DNA of 64,000 bases from Niabella beijingensis. Lineage in GTDB: Bacteria > Bacteroidota > Bacteroidia > Chitinophagales > Chitinophagaceae. The stretch lies in the NCBI RefSeq assembly GCF_020034665.1, contig NZ_JAIQDI010000002.1, positions 2,685,986 to 2,749,985 of the forward strand. Reading direction: 5' to 3'. Shown here piece by piece: positions 18,002 through 26,637 of the stretch (position 1 is its first letter; the number at the start of each line of letters is the position of its first letter). The notes beneath the pieces are model-generated. The model saw nothing but the letters and a program-made list of their open reading frames with translations. It ran no database searches and was not told where the DNA came from. A program made the position numbers and the translations under genes.

Positions 18002-18039
18002 CCCGGCATCCGTTTGTTTTCATCACCCAATCACCAATT

Positions 18040-18849
18040 ATGTTCAGTCTATTCAATAATAATAACGGGGACGAAAGCGCTTTGCCCCCGGGGCAGACAC
18101 GCCAGATTCACGAAACGCAGGAGCGTTGGTTTACCTTCCTGAAAAAACTTGAAGAGCGGGTGGAAGAACTCTGCACCGCTGCCATTCCGGAACTGAAAGC
18201 CATGCGCAGCAGTACCGATGCGGTATATGAAGCCAATGTAGGACAGGTCCTCAGCGGGCTGCGCGGGCAGATCAACCAGGTAAGGGAAAAAGCCCGGCAG
18301 ACAGAGGAAGAAAAGGTCCGCCCCTTCTACCGGCAACTCGACCAAGCAGGATCATTTAACGCAGCATTAGAATTTAGTGAGACCTGCTCCGGTCGCTACC
18401 GGCAGTTCGAAGCCTTTTGTCAAAGCTGGTACGGTCAGCTGGAAGCCGCCACCAAACAGGATCATGAAGCATTGTATCAAAAAATACTGGCAGAACACGA
18501 ACAGCTCAGGGACCGGTTCCGCTGCCAGCAATGCGGAGCGCCCATTTCCATAGAAAAGATTTATTTCACCACTACTTATCTCAAATGTCCCGCATGCAGC
18601 ACGCAAAATACCTATGAGCCCAGTACCCTTGCGCGAAGCCTGAACTGGATCGCAAGGGATCTGGCAGAAGCGCGCACCGCACACCTGCTCGCCGCATATA
18701 ATAATGATGCGAGCCAGCGGCCGGAACTTTACCGCGTTTACCTGCGGGCCATGTTCGACGAATGGAATAAACTGGTACCGGATCTTACCGAATCCAATGA
18801 AAAATTTTATGAACGGCAGCTGGCCGACTTCAACCGGTCCGTTAAATAA
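18040..18849 (+). CDS. Helical protein with internal zinc ribbon (cluster A)
   Basis: 269 residues without signal peptide. Residues about 20-165 are helical and charged (FLKKLEERVEELCTAAIPEL; REKARQTEEEKVRPFY) and could form a coiled coil. A zinc ribbon sits at about 167-190 with Cys pairs CQQC and CPAC separated by a beta hairpin (IEKIYFTTTYLK). A second helical part completes it. The paralogue at 57052-57837 has the same plan and ribbon spacing (CHQC, CPHC). No known enzyme motif is seen. The place between the small zinc ribbon and the 327-residue protein is conserved in both clusters. Confidence 0.78.
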   Translation: MFSLFNNNNGDESALPPGQTRQIHETQERWFTFLKKLEERVEELCTAAIPELKAMRSSTDAVYEANVGQVLSGLRGQINQVREKARQTEEEKVRPFYRQLDQAGSFNAALEFSETCSGRYRQFEAFCQSWYGQLEAATKQDHEALYQKILAEHEQLRDRFRCQQCGAPISIEKIYFTTTYLKCPACSTQNTYEPSTLARSLNWIARDLAEARTAHLLAAYNNDASQRPELYRVYLRAMFDEWNKLVPDLTESNEKFYERQLADFNRSVK

Positions 18850-18873
18850 AACTTCTAACAAACTTTTCATAAT

Positions 18874-18991
18874 ACTATGTCAAGCGTATTTTTTTGCAAC
18901 AAATATCAGGCGGTGCGTGTTAACGCCCTTTCCATACGCCCTCGTCGGGCTCAGGGCGACAGGCAGCACAACACCTGATGTATGACATAGT
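18874..18991. repeat. Nested inverted repeat between genes 3 and 4 of cluster A
   Basis: ACTATGTCA (18874-18882) pairs with TGACATAGT (18983-18991). Inside, ATCAGG pairs with CCTGAT, and in the centre CGCCCT pairs with AGGGCG. The result is a multi-stem structure of about 118 bp filling most of a 196 bp gap. The paralogous cluster B has only 46 bp at this place. It may be a small dispersed repeat or an RNA structure that tunes the last gene. Confidence 0.5.
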
Positions 18992-19045
18992 ACGGGCTTC
19001 TATTCACCGTTCACTTTTAACGAATAACATATAAAATACAATTCC

Positions 19046-20029
19046 ATGTTCAAGAAATTATTCAACAACCTGCTGGGCAGCGAAGAAGATGCTCAAAAGC
19101 AACAGGAAACAACCGCAAACCAATACCAGCCGGAAACAGCAGCTTCTGCAGGCATGGCTGACCATCAGCAACCAAAGCACGACCGGTATGACCCGGTGAC
19201 CCAGCACGGCACTCATTACCGCAAAGAAGACTTTGATGCCGCGGCGGAAAAAAAATACCAGGAACTGCTCAACGACCAGGATGAGGAACTAAGCGCGGAC
19301 GACCAGCGGAACCTGCGCCGGGAGGCCATCCGGATGGTTTATTTCCAATGGAACGGAGGAGATCAGGATCAGTACATGCGTTTTGAAATGGCCAATTCAC
19401 TGGACATCTCCGGCTTTGCCACGCAGGGCTTTAACCAGGTAACTGAAGATGGGAATGCCTTGTATGATCCCATTCATGGTGTTTCGCTTTATGATTATGC
19501 CGCCCTCGCTCATGCCATGGCAAAAGGCATCCCGGAAGAAACGGTATTAAGAACTTTTGGTATCGAAAAACCGGTATGGGACGAAGTAAACCTGCTGTGG
19601 CCCGAACGGATGAAACAGGATCCCACTTATGGCATCATGACCAAATATGGCGAATATTTTGCTGCAGCCGACCAGCATCCGAAACTAAGCAAACTGAAGC
19701 CCGAAGCCGCACCCGCTGTTGCCGGAAGCTCCGGCGACAACCTGGAAAAATTAAAAACCGACCGCTATTTTTATGAGGAGCTTTGCGGCGCGCGCACAGC
19801 GGCCTATGAATACGGCCTCGACGGTGCACAATGGATCCTCGAAAATTACGGCATCAATCTTTCCGACTTCCAGGCGGTGGCCATGGACTGGATGACCGCG
19901 CAAAATCAAACCTTTAATATGACGGATGTGCAGCACTATATGGATTACCAGTTGCAAAAGCAGAAAGAATATTCCGAAAAATTTGCTGCAGAACAGGGCG
20001 GGAACATTGCTGATGACGTCGAGTTCTGA
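19046..20029 (+). CDS. Uncharacterised conserved protein, last gene of SPFH cluster A (DUF6620-like)
   Basis: 327 residues, no signal peptide or TM. It starts MFKKLFNNLLGSEEDAQKQQ, then a variable Gln-rich region to about residue 70. A conserved body follows: YDPIHGVSLYDYAALAHAMA, EETVLRTFGIEKPVWDEVN, TYGIMTKYGEYFAAADQHPK, YGLDGAQWILENYGINLSDF, and an acidic tail NIADDVEF. The paralogue at 56238-57005 shares these blocks (VHGITVFDYAA; YDNGLDGAQWLIDELGLT; GVADDVEF) but lacks about 70 N-terminal residues. I associate the family with DUF6620 from memory; treat that as tentative. It also shares its first residues (MFKK) and the tail with its paralogue, suggesting both ends matter. Confidence 0.75.
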   Translation: MFKKLFNNLLGSEEDAQKQQETTANQYQPETAASAGMADHQQPKHDRYDPVTQHGTHYRKEDFDAAAEKKYQELLNDQDEELSADDQRNLRREAIRMVYFQWNGGDQDQYMRFEMANSLDISGFATQGFNQVTEDGNALYDPIHGVSLYDYAALAHAMAKGIPEETVLRTFGIEKPVWDEVNLLWPERMKQDPTYGIMTKYGEYFAAADQHPKLSKLKPEAAPAVAGSSGDNLEKLKTDRYFYEELCGARTAAYEYGLDGAQWILENYGINLSDFQAVAMDWMTAQNQTFNMTDVQHYMDYQLQKQKEYSEKFAAEQGGNIADDVEF

Positions 20030-20107
20030 CGGGACCTCTTACCATCGCTGTTAAATCCCGGACAGCAATAACACTGCTCCTTCCGGCAGGCCCACATCCC
20101 CTGCCGG

Positions 20108-21811
20108 TTATTGATACCCCGGGTTCTGTTCCAGTACTGCTTCTGTGTTCTGGGTGATCTCCGTTGCGGGTATGGGCCAAAGATTGTGATAGGCTTCAAT
20201 GGTCAGTCCCGACCGCGGATTGTACCGATGAGTACGATCGAATAATTTACCCAGCCGCGTAAGGGTTACCGCCCGGAATTCCTCCAGGTACAGCTCCCGC
20301 AACCGTTCATCAAGGATATAATCGATATTCATTGCTGCCGCCGTTGCCGGTGTGGCATGGGCCCGGTTTCGCAGTACATTGATATCATCGGCCGCCTTCT
20401 GGGTTTCTCCTTTTCCAAGATAGGCTTCCGCCCGTAACAGATAGGTCTCTGCCAGGCGGGCCATATATTTCTGCATAAATAACCGGGAGGCCCCATTCAG
20501 TAACAGTCCGCCGAACGGATTGGTGACATTGGTAATGATAGACGGACCTGCTGCAGCCACAAAATCGCCGGCCGATGGTGAGGTCTTCCGGATCACCGGG
20601 TAAAAATTGCGAATGGTATCCCTGAAATCTGCCGGTTGCACTTTGTCCTTATACCCGTCCTTTACATACCATTTACCATAGTCAGGAGATGTAGCGGGGA
20701 CACCCGAGATCCGGATATCCCTGACGATATTATAGGGCGAGTTACGGATATCGCCGGGGGTCCATATTTCATAAAAGAAATGAGATGTCGGCCGGATCCA
20801 CCCGATGCCGTTTGATGAAACACTGTCAACGAATTTGGAATTGAAGAGTATCGGTATTTTGGTCTTTGTGGTGGACTCCAGGATCCGTACCCCCGTCAGG
20901 CTCGGCACAACCGCCCAGGCGGTCTGGTCCCCTACCGCAGCCGCATTGTTCAGCTTGGTTTGTATTACCAGCAACCCTTCATGATTGCCACCGCTGTAAC
21001 TCTGGTTATCGTATTCAAAAAGGTCGCGGTATACATCGCCGGGCTGCGCCGATCTTTTTCCGAACCGGTTGGCCATTAATGATACACCGGAAAAATTGAT
21101 CACATCTGATGCACTCGCTATAGCACCATCATAGTCTTTAAGCGAGATCAGCACTTCTGTAAGCACATGCTGCGCGATCTGTTTGTTCACCACGCCATCG
21201 GTAACTTTATCAATATCGGACAACAACCCTATTGCCTGCTGCAGGTCTTTTTTACATTGTTCATATACCGCTGCCCTGGCCGCCCGTACATAATCATACC
21301 GGGGTTCTTTCAGCTCGTTCAGTTCAATGGGTACGCCGCCAAAAAGATTAGCCAGTACATTATACGAGTAGGCTCTGAAAAATAATGCCTGCCCCATAAA
21401 GCTGTTCTTATCCGCATCCGTCAGCTGGGTTGCGCCCGGCACCCGGCTGATGATCAGGTTGGTATTGGTAATGATCTTATAAAATGCCGACCAGATCGTT
21501 TGCGGAATAAAATAGGTTGGCACCATCGTGGCCTTGTAGGCGTTTAACTTGGCCGCCGGATCATAGTCTGTACCGTTAAATGCAAAATCAGTGGCATAAT
21601 ACAATCCGAAATAAGCATCCAGGTTCATATTACCCATATAAATGTTCCGGACGCCGTTGTATACATTATTGGTGGCCTGCTGAAACTGGGCAGTCGTTTG
21701 CAGTGAGCTCTCCGGTGTATACACCGAAAGCAGCTCTTCGTCCAGGAAATCCTTGCTGCAGGACGACAGTATCAAACCGAGGCCGAGAAGATATAAGGTT
21801 GCTTTTTTCAT
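20108..21811 (-). CDS. SusD/RagB-family nutrient-binding outer membrane lipoprotein
   Basis: About 567 residues from ATG 21811, which gives the lipoprotein signal MKKATLYLLGLGLILSSCSK (an earlier ATG at 21835 adds eight residues). The N-terminal SusD-like block (FLDEELLSVYTPESSLQTTA) and the C-terminal block (AETYLLRAEAYLGKGETQ; INVLRNRAHA; ILDERLRELYLEEFRAVTL) have the TPR-like helices and the closing WPIPATEI motif. SusD proteins lie on the cell surface as a lid over the SusC channel and bind the incoming glycan or peptide. It starts 26 bp after the SusC stop. No glycosidase is adjacent, so the substrate is open. Confidence 0.93.
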   Translation of the reverse strand: MKKATLYLLGLGLILSSCSKDFLDEELLSVYTPESSLQTTAQFQQATNNVYNGVRNIYMGNMNLDAYFGLYYATDFAFNGTDYDPAAKLNAYKATMVPTYFIPQTIWSAFYKIITNTNLIISRVPGATQLTDADKNSFMGQALFFRAYSYNVLANLFGGVPIELNELKEPRYDYVRAARAAVYEQCKKDLQQAIGLLSDIDKVTDGVVNKQIAQHVLTEVLISLKDYDGAIASASDVINFSGVSLMANRFGKRSAQPGDVYRDLFEYDNQSYSGGNHEGLLVIQTKLNNAAAVGDQTAWAVVPSLTGVRILESTTKTKIPILFNSKFVDSVSSNGIGWIRPTSHFFYEIWTPGDIRNSPYNIVRDIRISGVPATSPDYGKWYVKDGYKDKVQPADFRDTIRNFYPVIRKTSPSAGDFVAAAGPSIITNVTNPFGGLLLNGASRLFMQKYMARLAETYLLRAEAYLGKGETQKAADDINVLRNRAHATPATAAAMNIDYILDERLRELYLEEFRAVTLTRLGKLFDRTHRYNPRSGLTIEAYHNLWPIPATEITQNTEAVLEQNPGYQ

Positions 21812-21836
21812 TTTCTGAAGTTTACTGTTGAACACA

Positions 21837-24800
21837 TTAAAAGGTCACATTGATTCCCAGGGAATAATTTTTCATCACAGGATACCCGTTCTGATCCAGT
21901 CCCAGCCCGCCGGGGATCCTCAGCCCCAATGATGAGCGCTGACTGGCCGCAGGATTGGATTCCGGATCCCATCCGTCCCATTTGGTAAGGGTAAGCAGGT
22001 TTTGCGCATTGATGTATATCCCCAATGCCTTTATCAGTTTCACCCGTTCGAGAAACCGTTGTGAAAAATTATAGGTAAGCGTTACATCCTGGAGCCGTAC
22101 AAAGCTGCGCTTTACATAGGGACCGAAATTTTCGCCCAGTGTTGCAACATAGGCGGCCACGCTCCTGTAACGCGCACCGGGATTATTGGGCGTCCAGTAA
22201 TCATAAACAAATCCGTTGTTGTTCCGGATATTGTCCGGGTTTTGCAGCATGATGCCCGGCGCTCCGAGGTAACCATCCCTGCCCCCCTGTATGGTATTGA
22301 TAAAGAATTTTAATTCAAATTCTTTGTATTGAAGATTATTGGAAATGCCCAGACTGAACGAAGGGTCCAGCTTACCCAGTATTTGTTTATCCGCCGGTGT
22401 GATAACGCCGTCGCCATTCAGGTCCTCGATCTTGTACTGGCCGGCCTTAAAACCCTGCTCTGCAAGGCCTGCGGGAATTTCCTCCCCAAGCTGGTACATC
22501 CCCGTGATCTTGTAATCATAGACCACACCGTAAGGCTGACCAATAAAATAACTCAGTATCGGGTCGCCGCCGTTGATCAGGTCTTTTCCGGTTCCGTCTA
22601 TATCCAGCACCTTATTCCGGTTCCTGAAAAAATTGGCACCGATCTGCCATCTGAAATTTTTTGTAGCAACAGGAATACCGGTGATGTTCAGCTCCTGTCC
22701 CCTGTTCTGGATCTTCCCGATATTGATGAGGAAGCTGTTAAACCCGGTTATTGTCGGTGTGGCCCGGGAGTTCAGGAGGTTCTTCGAATTGGAAAAATAC
22801 AGATCGAGCGAACCGGAAAGCCGGTTATCAAAAAAGGCAAAATCCACTCCGGCATTAAATGAGTTCGTCGTTTCCCAGCGCAGGTTCAGGTTTGGCAGCT
22901 GGCTTAAAAAAGAGCCCAGCTGCGGTCCGCCCGATGCGCCATAAAGGTATCCGTTGGCCAGCCCCACATTCATCTGGGCAAGGGTCTGATAACGGCCGAC
23001 GGTCCTGTTACCGGTAGAGCCGTAGGACAGTCGCAGTTTCAGGTCGTTTACCCCCGTTACAGACTCAAAGAATTTTTCCTGGTTCAGGCGCCAGGCAAAG
23101 GCCAGTGAAGGGAATACGGCCCATTTGTTCTTTTCAGAAAAACCGGAAAAGCCATCCCTTCTTACAGTTCCTGTCAGGATATATTTTTTGTCAAACGAAT
23201 AGGAAACCCGGGCCATCTGGTACAGCGCCTGCTCCTTCCAGGGCAGGATCGCCGCATCATTTGACACGGTAAGCCGGGCAGGGTCTCCCACATCCAGCCG
23301 GTCGTAATACAGGATGCCGTTGGTGATACCGCCTGCCGATGTACTTGTACCATCGTGCTTATTAACCTCTGCCCCGTACAGCAAGGTCACATCCACTCCA
23401 TGAACGCCGAAATCCCTTTTGTAGGTAAGGATATTGTCCAATGTCTGGAAATAGTCGGTCATATAGGTTTTATAGGCCGTGGCTTCTGTATTAGGCGCAT
23501 TATAGTTGAACCGGTTTGCAGCAATATAGTTGTTGCCAAAATTCACCCGGTAGTTCAGGCCTTTAATGTACGGGATATCCACGCTGGCAAAGAAGTTGCC
23601 GATAAAGTTCAGGTTACGGTCCAGGTCCTTCGACCGGCGGAGTACTTCCAGCGCCGTCGGTGTGGTTGTTTGTGCGTAGAACTCCAGCATCTGGCCTGTT
23701 TTGGGATCGAACGGCAGTGTATAGGGCTTCAGCAGCATGATATCCGAGAAGGAAGGCGACACGCCGCTGTAATCATTTATCGATAATCCCGTTTGCGCTC
23801 CCACCGTCAACCAGTCAAAGGGTTTGGCTTCCAGGTTCAGCCGCACGCTGTTCCGCCGGTAATTATCGTTCTTGACCAGGTTAGTCTGGTCGAAATAACC
23901 GTAGCCCAGATAAAAACGGATCTTCTTCGATTTCCCGCTCAACCCGATATTGTGATTCTGGATCCTTGGCCGGGAGTTCGTCATCAGGTTCCACCAGTTG
24001 GCTTCATAGCCGTTCTTATAATTATCGGCTTCCACACCCGCAAGTTTGGTGGAGGGGTCCCAGTCAGGGTTCATTTGCGTCATGTCATTGGGATCCCTGC
24101 TTTCAGACAGGTACCAATCGCCCAGCTTTTGAATGTACTGCGCTCCCGATGCAGGGCGCATATCTTTTTGGGTCATCTCCTGTATCGAGTAGGACCCGCT
24201 GTAGTCGATGCTGATCCGGTCTGCACCACTGGCACCGCTTTTGGTGGTAATGAGCACCACCCCGTTCGATGCCTGCGAACCGTAAACGGCTGCGGCACTG
24301 GCGTCTTTTAAGAGGTCGATGCTGGCGATATCCGAAGCGTTGATGGAGGTAAGCGATCCCCTGTAGATCAGTCCGTCCACCACGATCAGGGGCGATGTGG
24401 TACCGGAGATGGAATTTCTTCCGCGTACCATAAGTGTGGGGTCGCTACCGGCCCTTGTCACCTGCCCTACGGTAAGCCCGGGAACCGTCCCCCTTAAAGA
24501 AGACATCACATTCGGGTTGGGTGATTGTTTCTGCACCTGAAGATCGGCCTTGGCCACAGCACCGGTAACATCCTGCCGGCGCCGGGTCCCATACCCCACC
24601 ACCACCACATCTTCCAGTTCACCGGCGCGCTGCAATAAGGTCAGTATGATATCCGGGTTCTGTCCTTCACTGATCTTATATCCTGTGAAGGATTTCGTTT
24701 CATACCCTACCATACTCACATTAAAAGTATAATCCCCGGCCGGTAAACTGGCAAAAGTAAATTTCCCATTGTTGTCAGAGATTGCCGTTTTTACATTGGT

Positions 24801-24962
24801 GCCGTTCTGCAATGCTTCCACGGTAGCTCCGGCAAGTGGTGTCCCCCCTTCACCTGTTACAGCGCCGCTGATGCCGCCGGTGGCTTGCTGCGCATAAGAA
24901 AAAAACGGCATGGTGCACACGGCAACCATTATTGCCATGGCAAATCTTTTGATCGTTCCCAT
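21837..24962 (-). CDS. SusC/RagA-family TonB-linked outer membrane transporter
   Basis: 1041 residues: signal peptide, a carboxypeptidase-regulatory-like domain (about 27-110; GGISGAVTGEGGTPLAGATV), then the TonB-box and SusC signature (DVVVVGYGTRRRQDVTGAV), a plug (LRGTVPGLTVGQVTRAGSDP; ISGTTSPLIVVDGL; LLKDASAAAVYGSQASNGVV) and a beta-barrel ending in NYSLGINVTF. It imports oligomers through the outer membrane with TonB energy together with the SusD lipoprotein encoded next. No ECF sigma/anti-sigma pair or hybrid two-component gene is adjacent, so regulation is not visible here. Confidence 0.95.
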   Translation of the reverse strand: MGTIKRFAMAIMVAVCTMPFFSYAQQATGGISGAVTGEGGTPLAGATVEALQNGTNVKTAISDNNGKFTFASLPAGDYTFNVSMVGYETKSFTGYKISEGQNPDIILTLLQRAGELEDVVVVGYGTRRRQDVTGAVAKADLQVQKQSPNPNVMSSLRGTVPGLTVGQVTRAGSDPTLMVRGRNSISGTTSPLIVVDGLIYRGSLTSINASDIASIDLLKDASAAAVYGSQASNGVVLITTKSGASGADRISIDYSGSYSIQEMTQKDMRPASGAQYIQKLGDWYLSESRDPNDMTQMNPDWDPSTKLAGVEADNYKNGYEANWWNLMTNSRPRIQNHNIGLSGKSKKIRFYLGYGYFDQTNLVKNDNYRRNSVRLNLEAKPFDWLTVGAQTGLSINDYSGVSPSFSDIMLLKPYTLPFDPKTGQMLEFYAQTTTPTALEVLRRSKDLDRNLNFIGNFFASVDIPYIKGLNYRVNFGNNYIAANRFNYNAPNTEATAYKTYMTDYFQTLDNILTYKRDFGVHGVDVTLLYGAEVNKHDGTSTSAGGITNGILYYDRLDVGDPARLTVSNDAAILPWKEQALYQMARVSYSFDKKYILTGTVRRDGFSGFSEKNKWAVFPSLAFAWRLNQEKFFESVTGVNDLKLRLSYGSTGNRTVGRYQTLAQMNVGLANGYLYGASGGPQLGSFLSQLPNLNLRWETTNSFNAGVDFAFFDNRLSGSLDLYFSNSKNLLNSRATPTITGFNSFLINIGKIQNRGQELNITGIPVATKNFRWQIGANFFRNRNKVLDIDGTGKDLINGGDPILSYFIGQPYGVVYDYKITGMYQLGEEIPAGLAEQGFKAGQYKIEDLNGDGVITPADKQILGKLDPSFSLGISNNLQYKEFELKFFINTIQGGRDGYLGAPGIMLQNPDNIRNNNGFVYDYWTPNNPGARYRSVAAYVATLGENFGPYVKRSFVRLQDVTLTYNFSQRFLERVKLIKALGIYINAQNLLTLTKWDGWDPESNPAASQRSSLGLRIPGGLGLDQNGYPVMKNYSLGINVTF

Positions 24963-25458
24963 AAAATTTCAGCCTTTTTTAAAAGTGTTCAATCTGGTTT
25001 AAAAGCAATACAAAAAAGTTAACAACCGTTTGCTCTTTTACAAAAAGAAAGCTTTTATCCTGCTTCTGGTTTCGGTAAATTATCCTATTATTAAGCAATT
25101 TTGGCAAATTTGAGCTGTATACTTTCAACAGGTGCCAATATAAGACAGTCCGCACATGGTGGCCGATTCATGTCGCAGCCCCCCACAGGAACTATATGTC
25201 GCTATTTTTTGAGTTGATCACGATAAAACGGACGTCTTCCACGGGACTTTCCCCGGCGGGAGGCCTGTTGTAAAGCGGTGTATCCCGGATCGGGGACTTC
25301 TCCCTGATAAGCCGCCCGGATACCTCTACTAATATGATTGAATAGGAAAAACAGGGGGATCTTTTCAGCCGTTGATCCGCCCGGTTGGTTTAAAGGAAAT
25401 TTATTGATCTTTCTGCGGGCAGGTTGCAATCGAAAAATCGTAGCCCTTTTTTATCCCC
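24963..25458. other. Non-coding gap upstream of SusC
   Basis: About 496 bp with no gene I can support; a 75-codon open frame at 25202-25429 (minus) is Arg/Lys-rich and unconvincing. It should hold the SusC promoter, but no TAnnTTTG box was found on the minus strand. Confidence 0.5.
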
Positions 25459-26028
25459 TTATTGCTGAAGTATCTGCAATTCGCCACCGGCAGTATTACC
25501 GCTGAACTGGCAATAAATGTGATGCCCGTCCTGCCTGCGGATCACATATACCAAAACTTTGTTGTTCCAATAGTCTATTGAACCCTCGTCACCAAAATAG
25601 GTAGCATCCTCTTTGATCCGGTCCAGTTCTGCCCTGGATACCTTTCCTTCAAATATCTTTACACCGCCCAGTTCTGTTATTTGGGCCGTCAGCTTCTTTT
25701 CAAAATAATCGTAAGACCATCCGCTGCCTACAGACCCTTCGTTGGTTATAAATGCCCGCCATACATTCCCCTCCAGGCGTTGCATTTTCCCATTGATCGG
25801 GAAAAATAAAAAGTCCTCCTGGTGTGTATAGGCCTGACTGTTAAGTAGCTTTAAGCCTTTGGGCAGTTGTATATAAGGGAAATCGCCAAGTGTAACTTTG
25901 GAAACCGGAATGGCATTGATATCGAATTTCTTGGTTCCCGGCCCGGGCGTCGTTTGCGCGAAAAGGGAGCTATCCAGGAAATTGAATACCATAAATAAAA
26001 GTAGTGCGCTGCTGATCAGGTTTTTCAT
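25459..26028 (-). CDS. Secreted protein of unknown function
   Basis: 189 residues with a clear Sec signal (MKNLISSALLLFMVFNFLDS ending near FAQTT). The mature part contains the blocks FDINAIPVSKVTLGDFPYIQ, GKMQRLEGNVWRAF and GWSYDYFEKKLTAQI. It resembles OmpA-associated periplasmic proteins only in general composition; no family is recognised. A well-formed promoter lies 38 bp upstream (26066-26097), so it is a single-gene transcription unit. Confidence 0.75.
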   Translation of the reverse strand: MKNLISSALLLFMVFNFLDSSLFAQTTPGPGTKKFDINAIPVSKVTLGDFPYIQLPKGLKLLNSQAYTHQEDFLFFPINGKMQRLEGNVWRAFITNEGSVGSGWSYDYFEKKLTAQITELGGVKIFEGKVSRAELDRIKEDATYFGDEGSIDYWNNKVLVYVIRRQDGHHIYCQFSGNTAGGELQILQQ

Positions 26029-26065
26029 AATACTATTTTTTAAGCTTTCCTGCCTGTTTTATATT

Positions 26066-26097
26066 CAAATATAATACCGTTGCGGCAACACTTCAAA
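26066..26097 (-). promoter_or_regulatory. Bacteroidota promoter (-33 TTTG, -7 TATATTTG) of the 25459-26028 gene
   Basis: On the minus strand TTTG (26094-26097) is followed after 20 bp by TATATTTG (26066-26073), matching the Bacteroidota vegetative consensus in both boxes and spacing. Transcription would start near 26060, giving a leader of about 30 nt. Confidence 0.65.
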
Positions 26098-26220
26098 AAT
26101 TCCTGAAAATAAAGGAGCAATTGAAGAGCGTTTTTTTGTTTAGCCGGCTTCTACATAAAAAAATAAATAACTTATATCCGGTCCCGGACTTATTGGAACG
26201 CCGTTAACCAAAAAACAAAG

Positions 26221-26246
26221 GCCCTATTTGAGGTTACAAATAGGGC
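26221..26246 (-). terminator. Hairpin, possible terminator for the patatin transcript
   Basis: GCCCTATTT pairs with AAATAGGGC around an 8-base loop. On the minus strand it is followed by CTTTGTTTTTTGG, a T-rich tail. It is about 390 bp beyond the patatin stop, so the assignment is tentative. Confidence 0.45.
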
Positions 26247-26637
26247 ATATTTACCTTGAGCTTTTTTAAATTAGTCCGATACGGAAGAAAATAAAAACCT
26301 GACTGGACTTGATCTCCCTTGATAATAAGCTGTATTTTATTCTTTTTGTAGCCAGCTTCTAAAGTCGGCCCGTGGATTAACTCACCGCTATTGCCTTGCA
26401 AAACCTATTCTAAAAAACTATTGCCAAAATATTCAAATAGTTGCAACCCTTTAAGAAGGTTTCATTACAACTATTGGCACTCTTCTAAGTCAATCTGATA
26501 ATCATACTGTTGATAGACTTCTCAAGCACTAGAAGCGTTACCCTTACTTTGAATAACGACAAAACGACGGTTTCTCATATTTTGGATTTTATTGTTTTTG
26601 AGATTTTAGTATTATCTCAAGACGACAGGGATATATA

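Larger units (their letters stand above)
26029..26637. other. Non-coding, AT-rich gap; start of the accessory region
   Basis: About 600 bp. It contains the promoter above, a hairpin at 26221-26246, and otherwise no gene. A short minus-strand frame (ATG near 26578) is interrupted by TGA after 18 codons and is not called. Confidence 0.5.

Noticed and set aside
20108..24962. SusC/SusD pair and the GH51 gene as one polysaccharide utilisation locus
   Set aside because: They are 37 kb apart, with unrelated genes and the accessory stretch between them.
25202..25429. 75-codon minus-strand frame upstream of the SusC gene
   Set aside because: Arg/Gly/Lys-rich, no start signal, no recognisable domain.
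26464..26578. Minus-strand frame beginning MRNRRFVVIQSK, interrupted by TGA after 18 codons and continuing EVYQQYDYQIDLEECQ
   Set aside because: Considered as a selenoprotein, a frameshift peptide or a pseudogene; too short, no SECIS-like hairpin, and no similarity I recognise.
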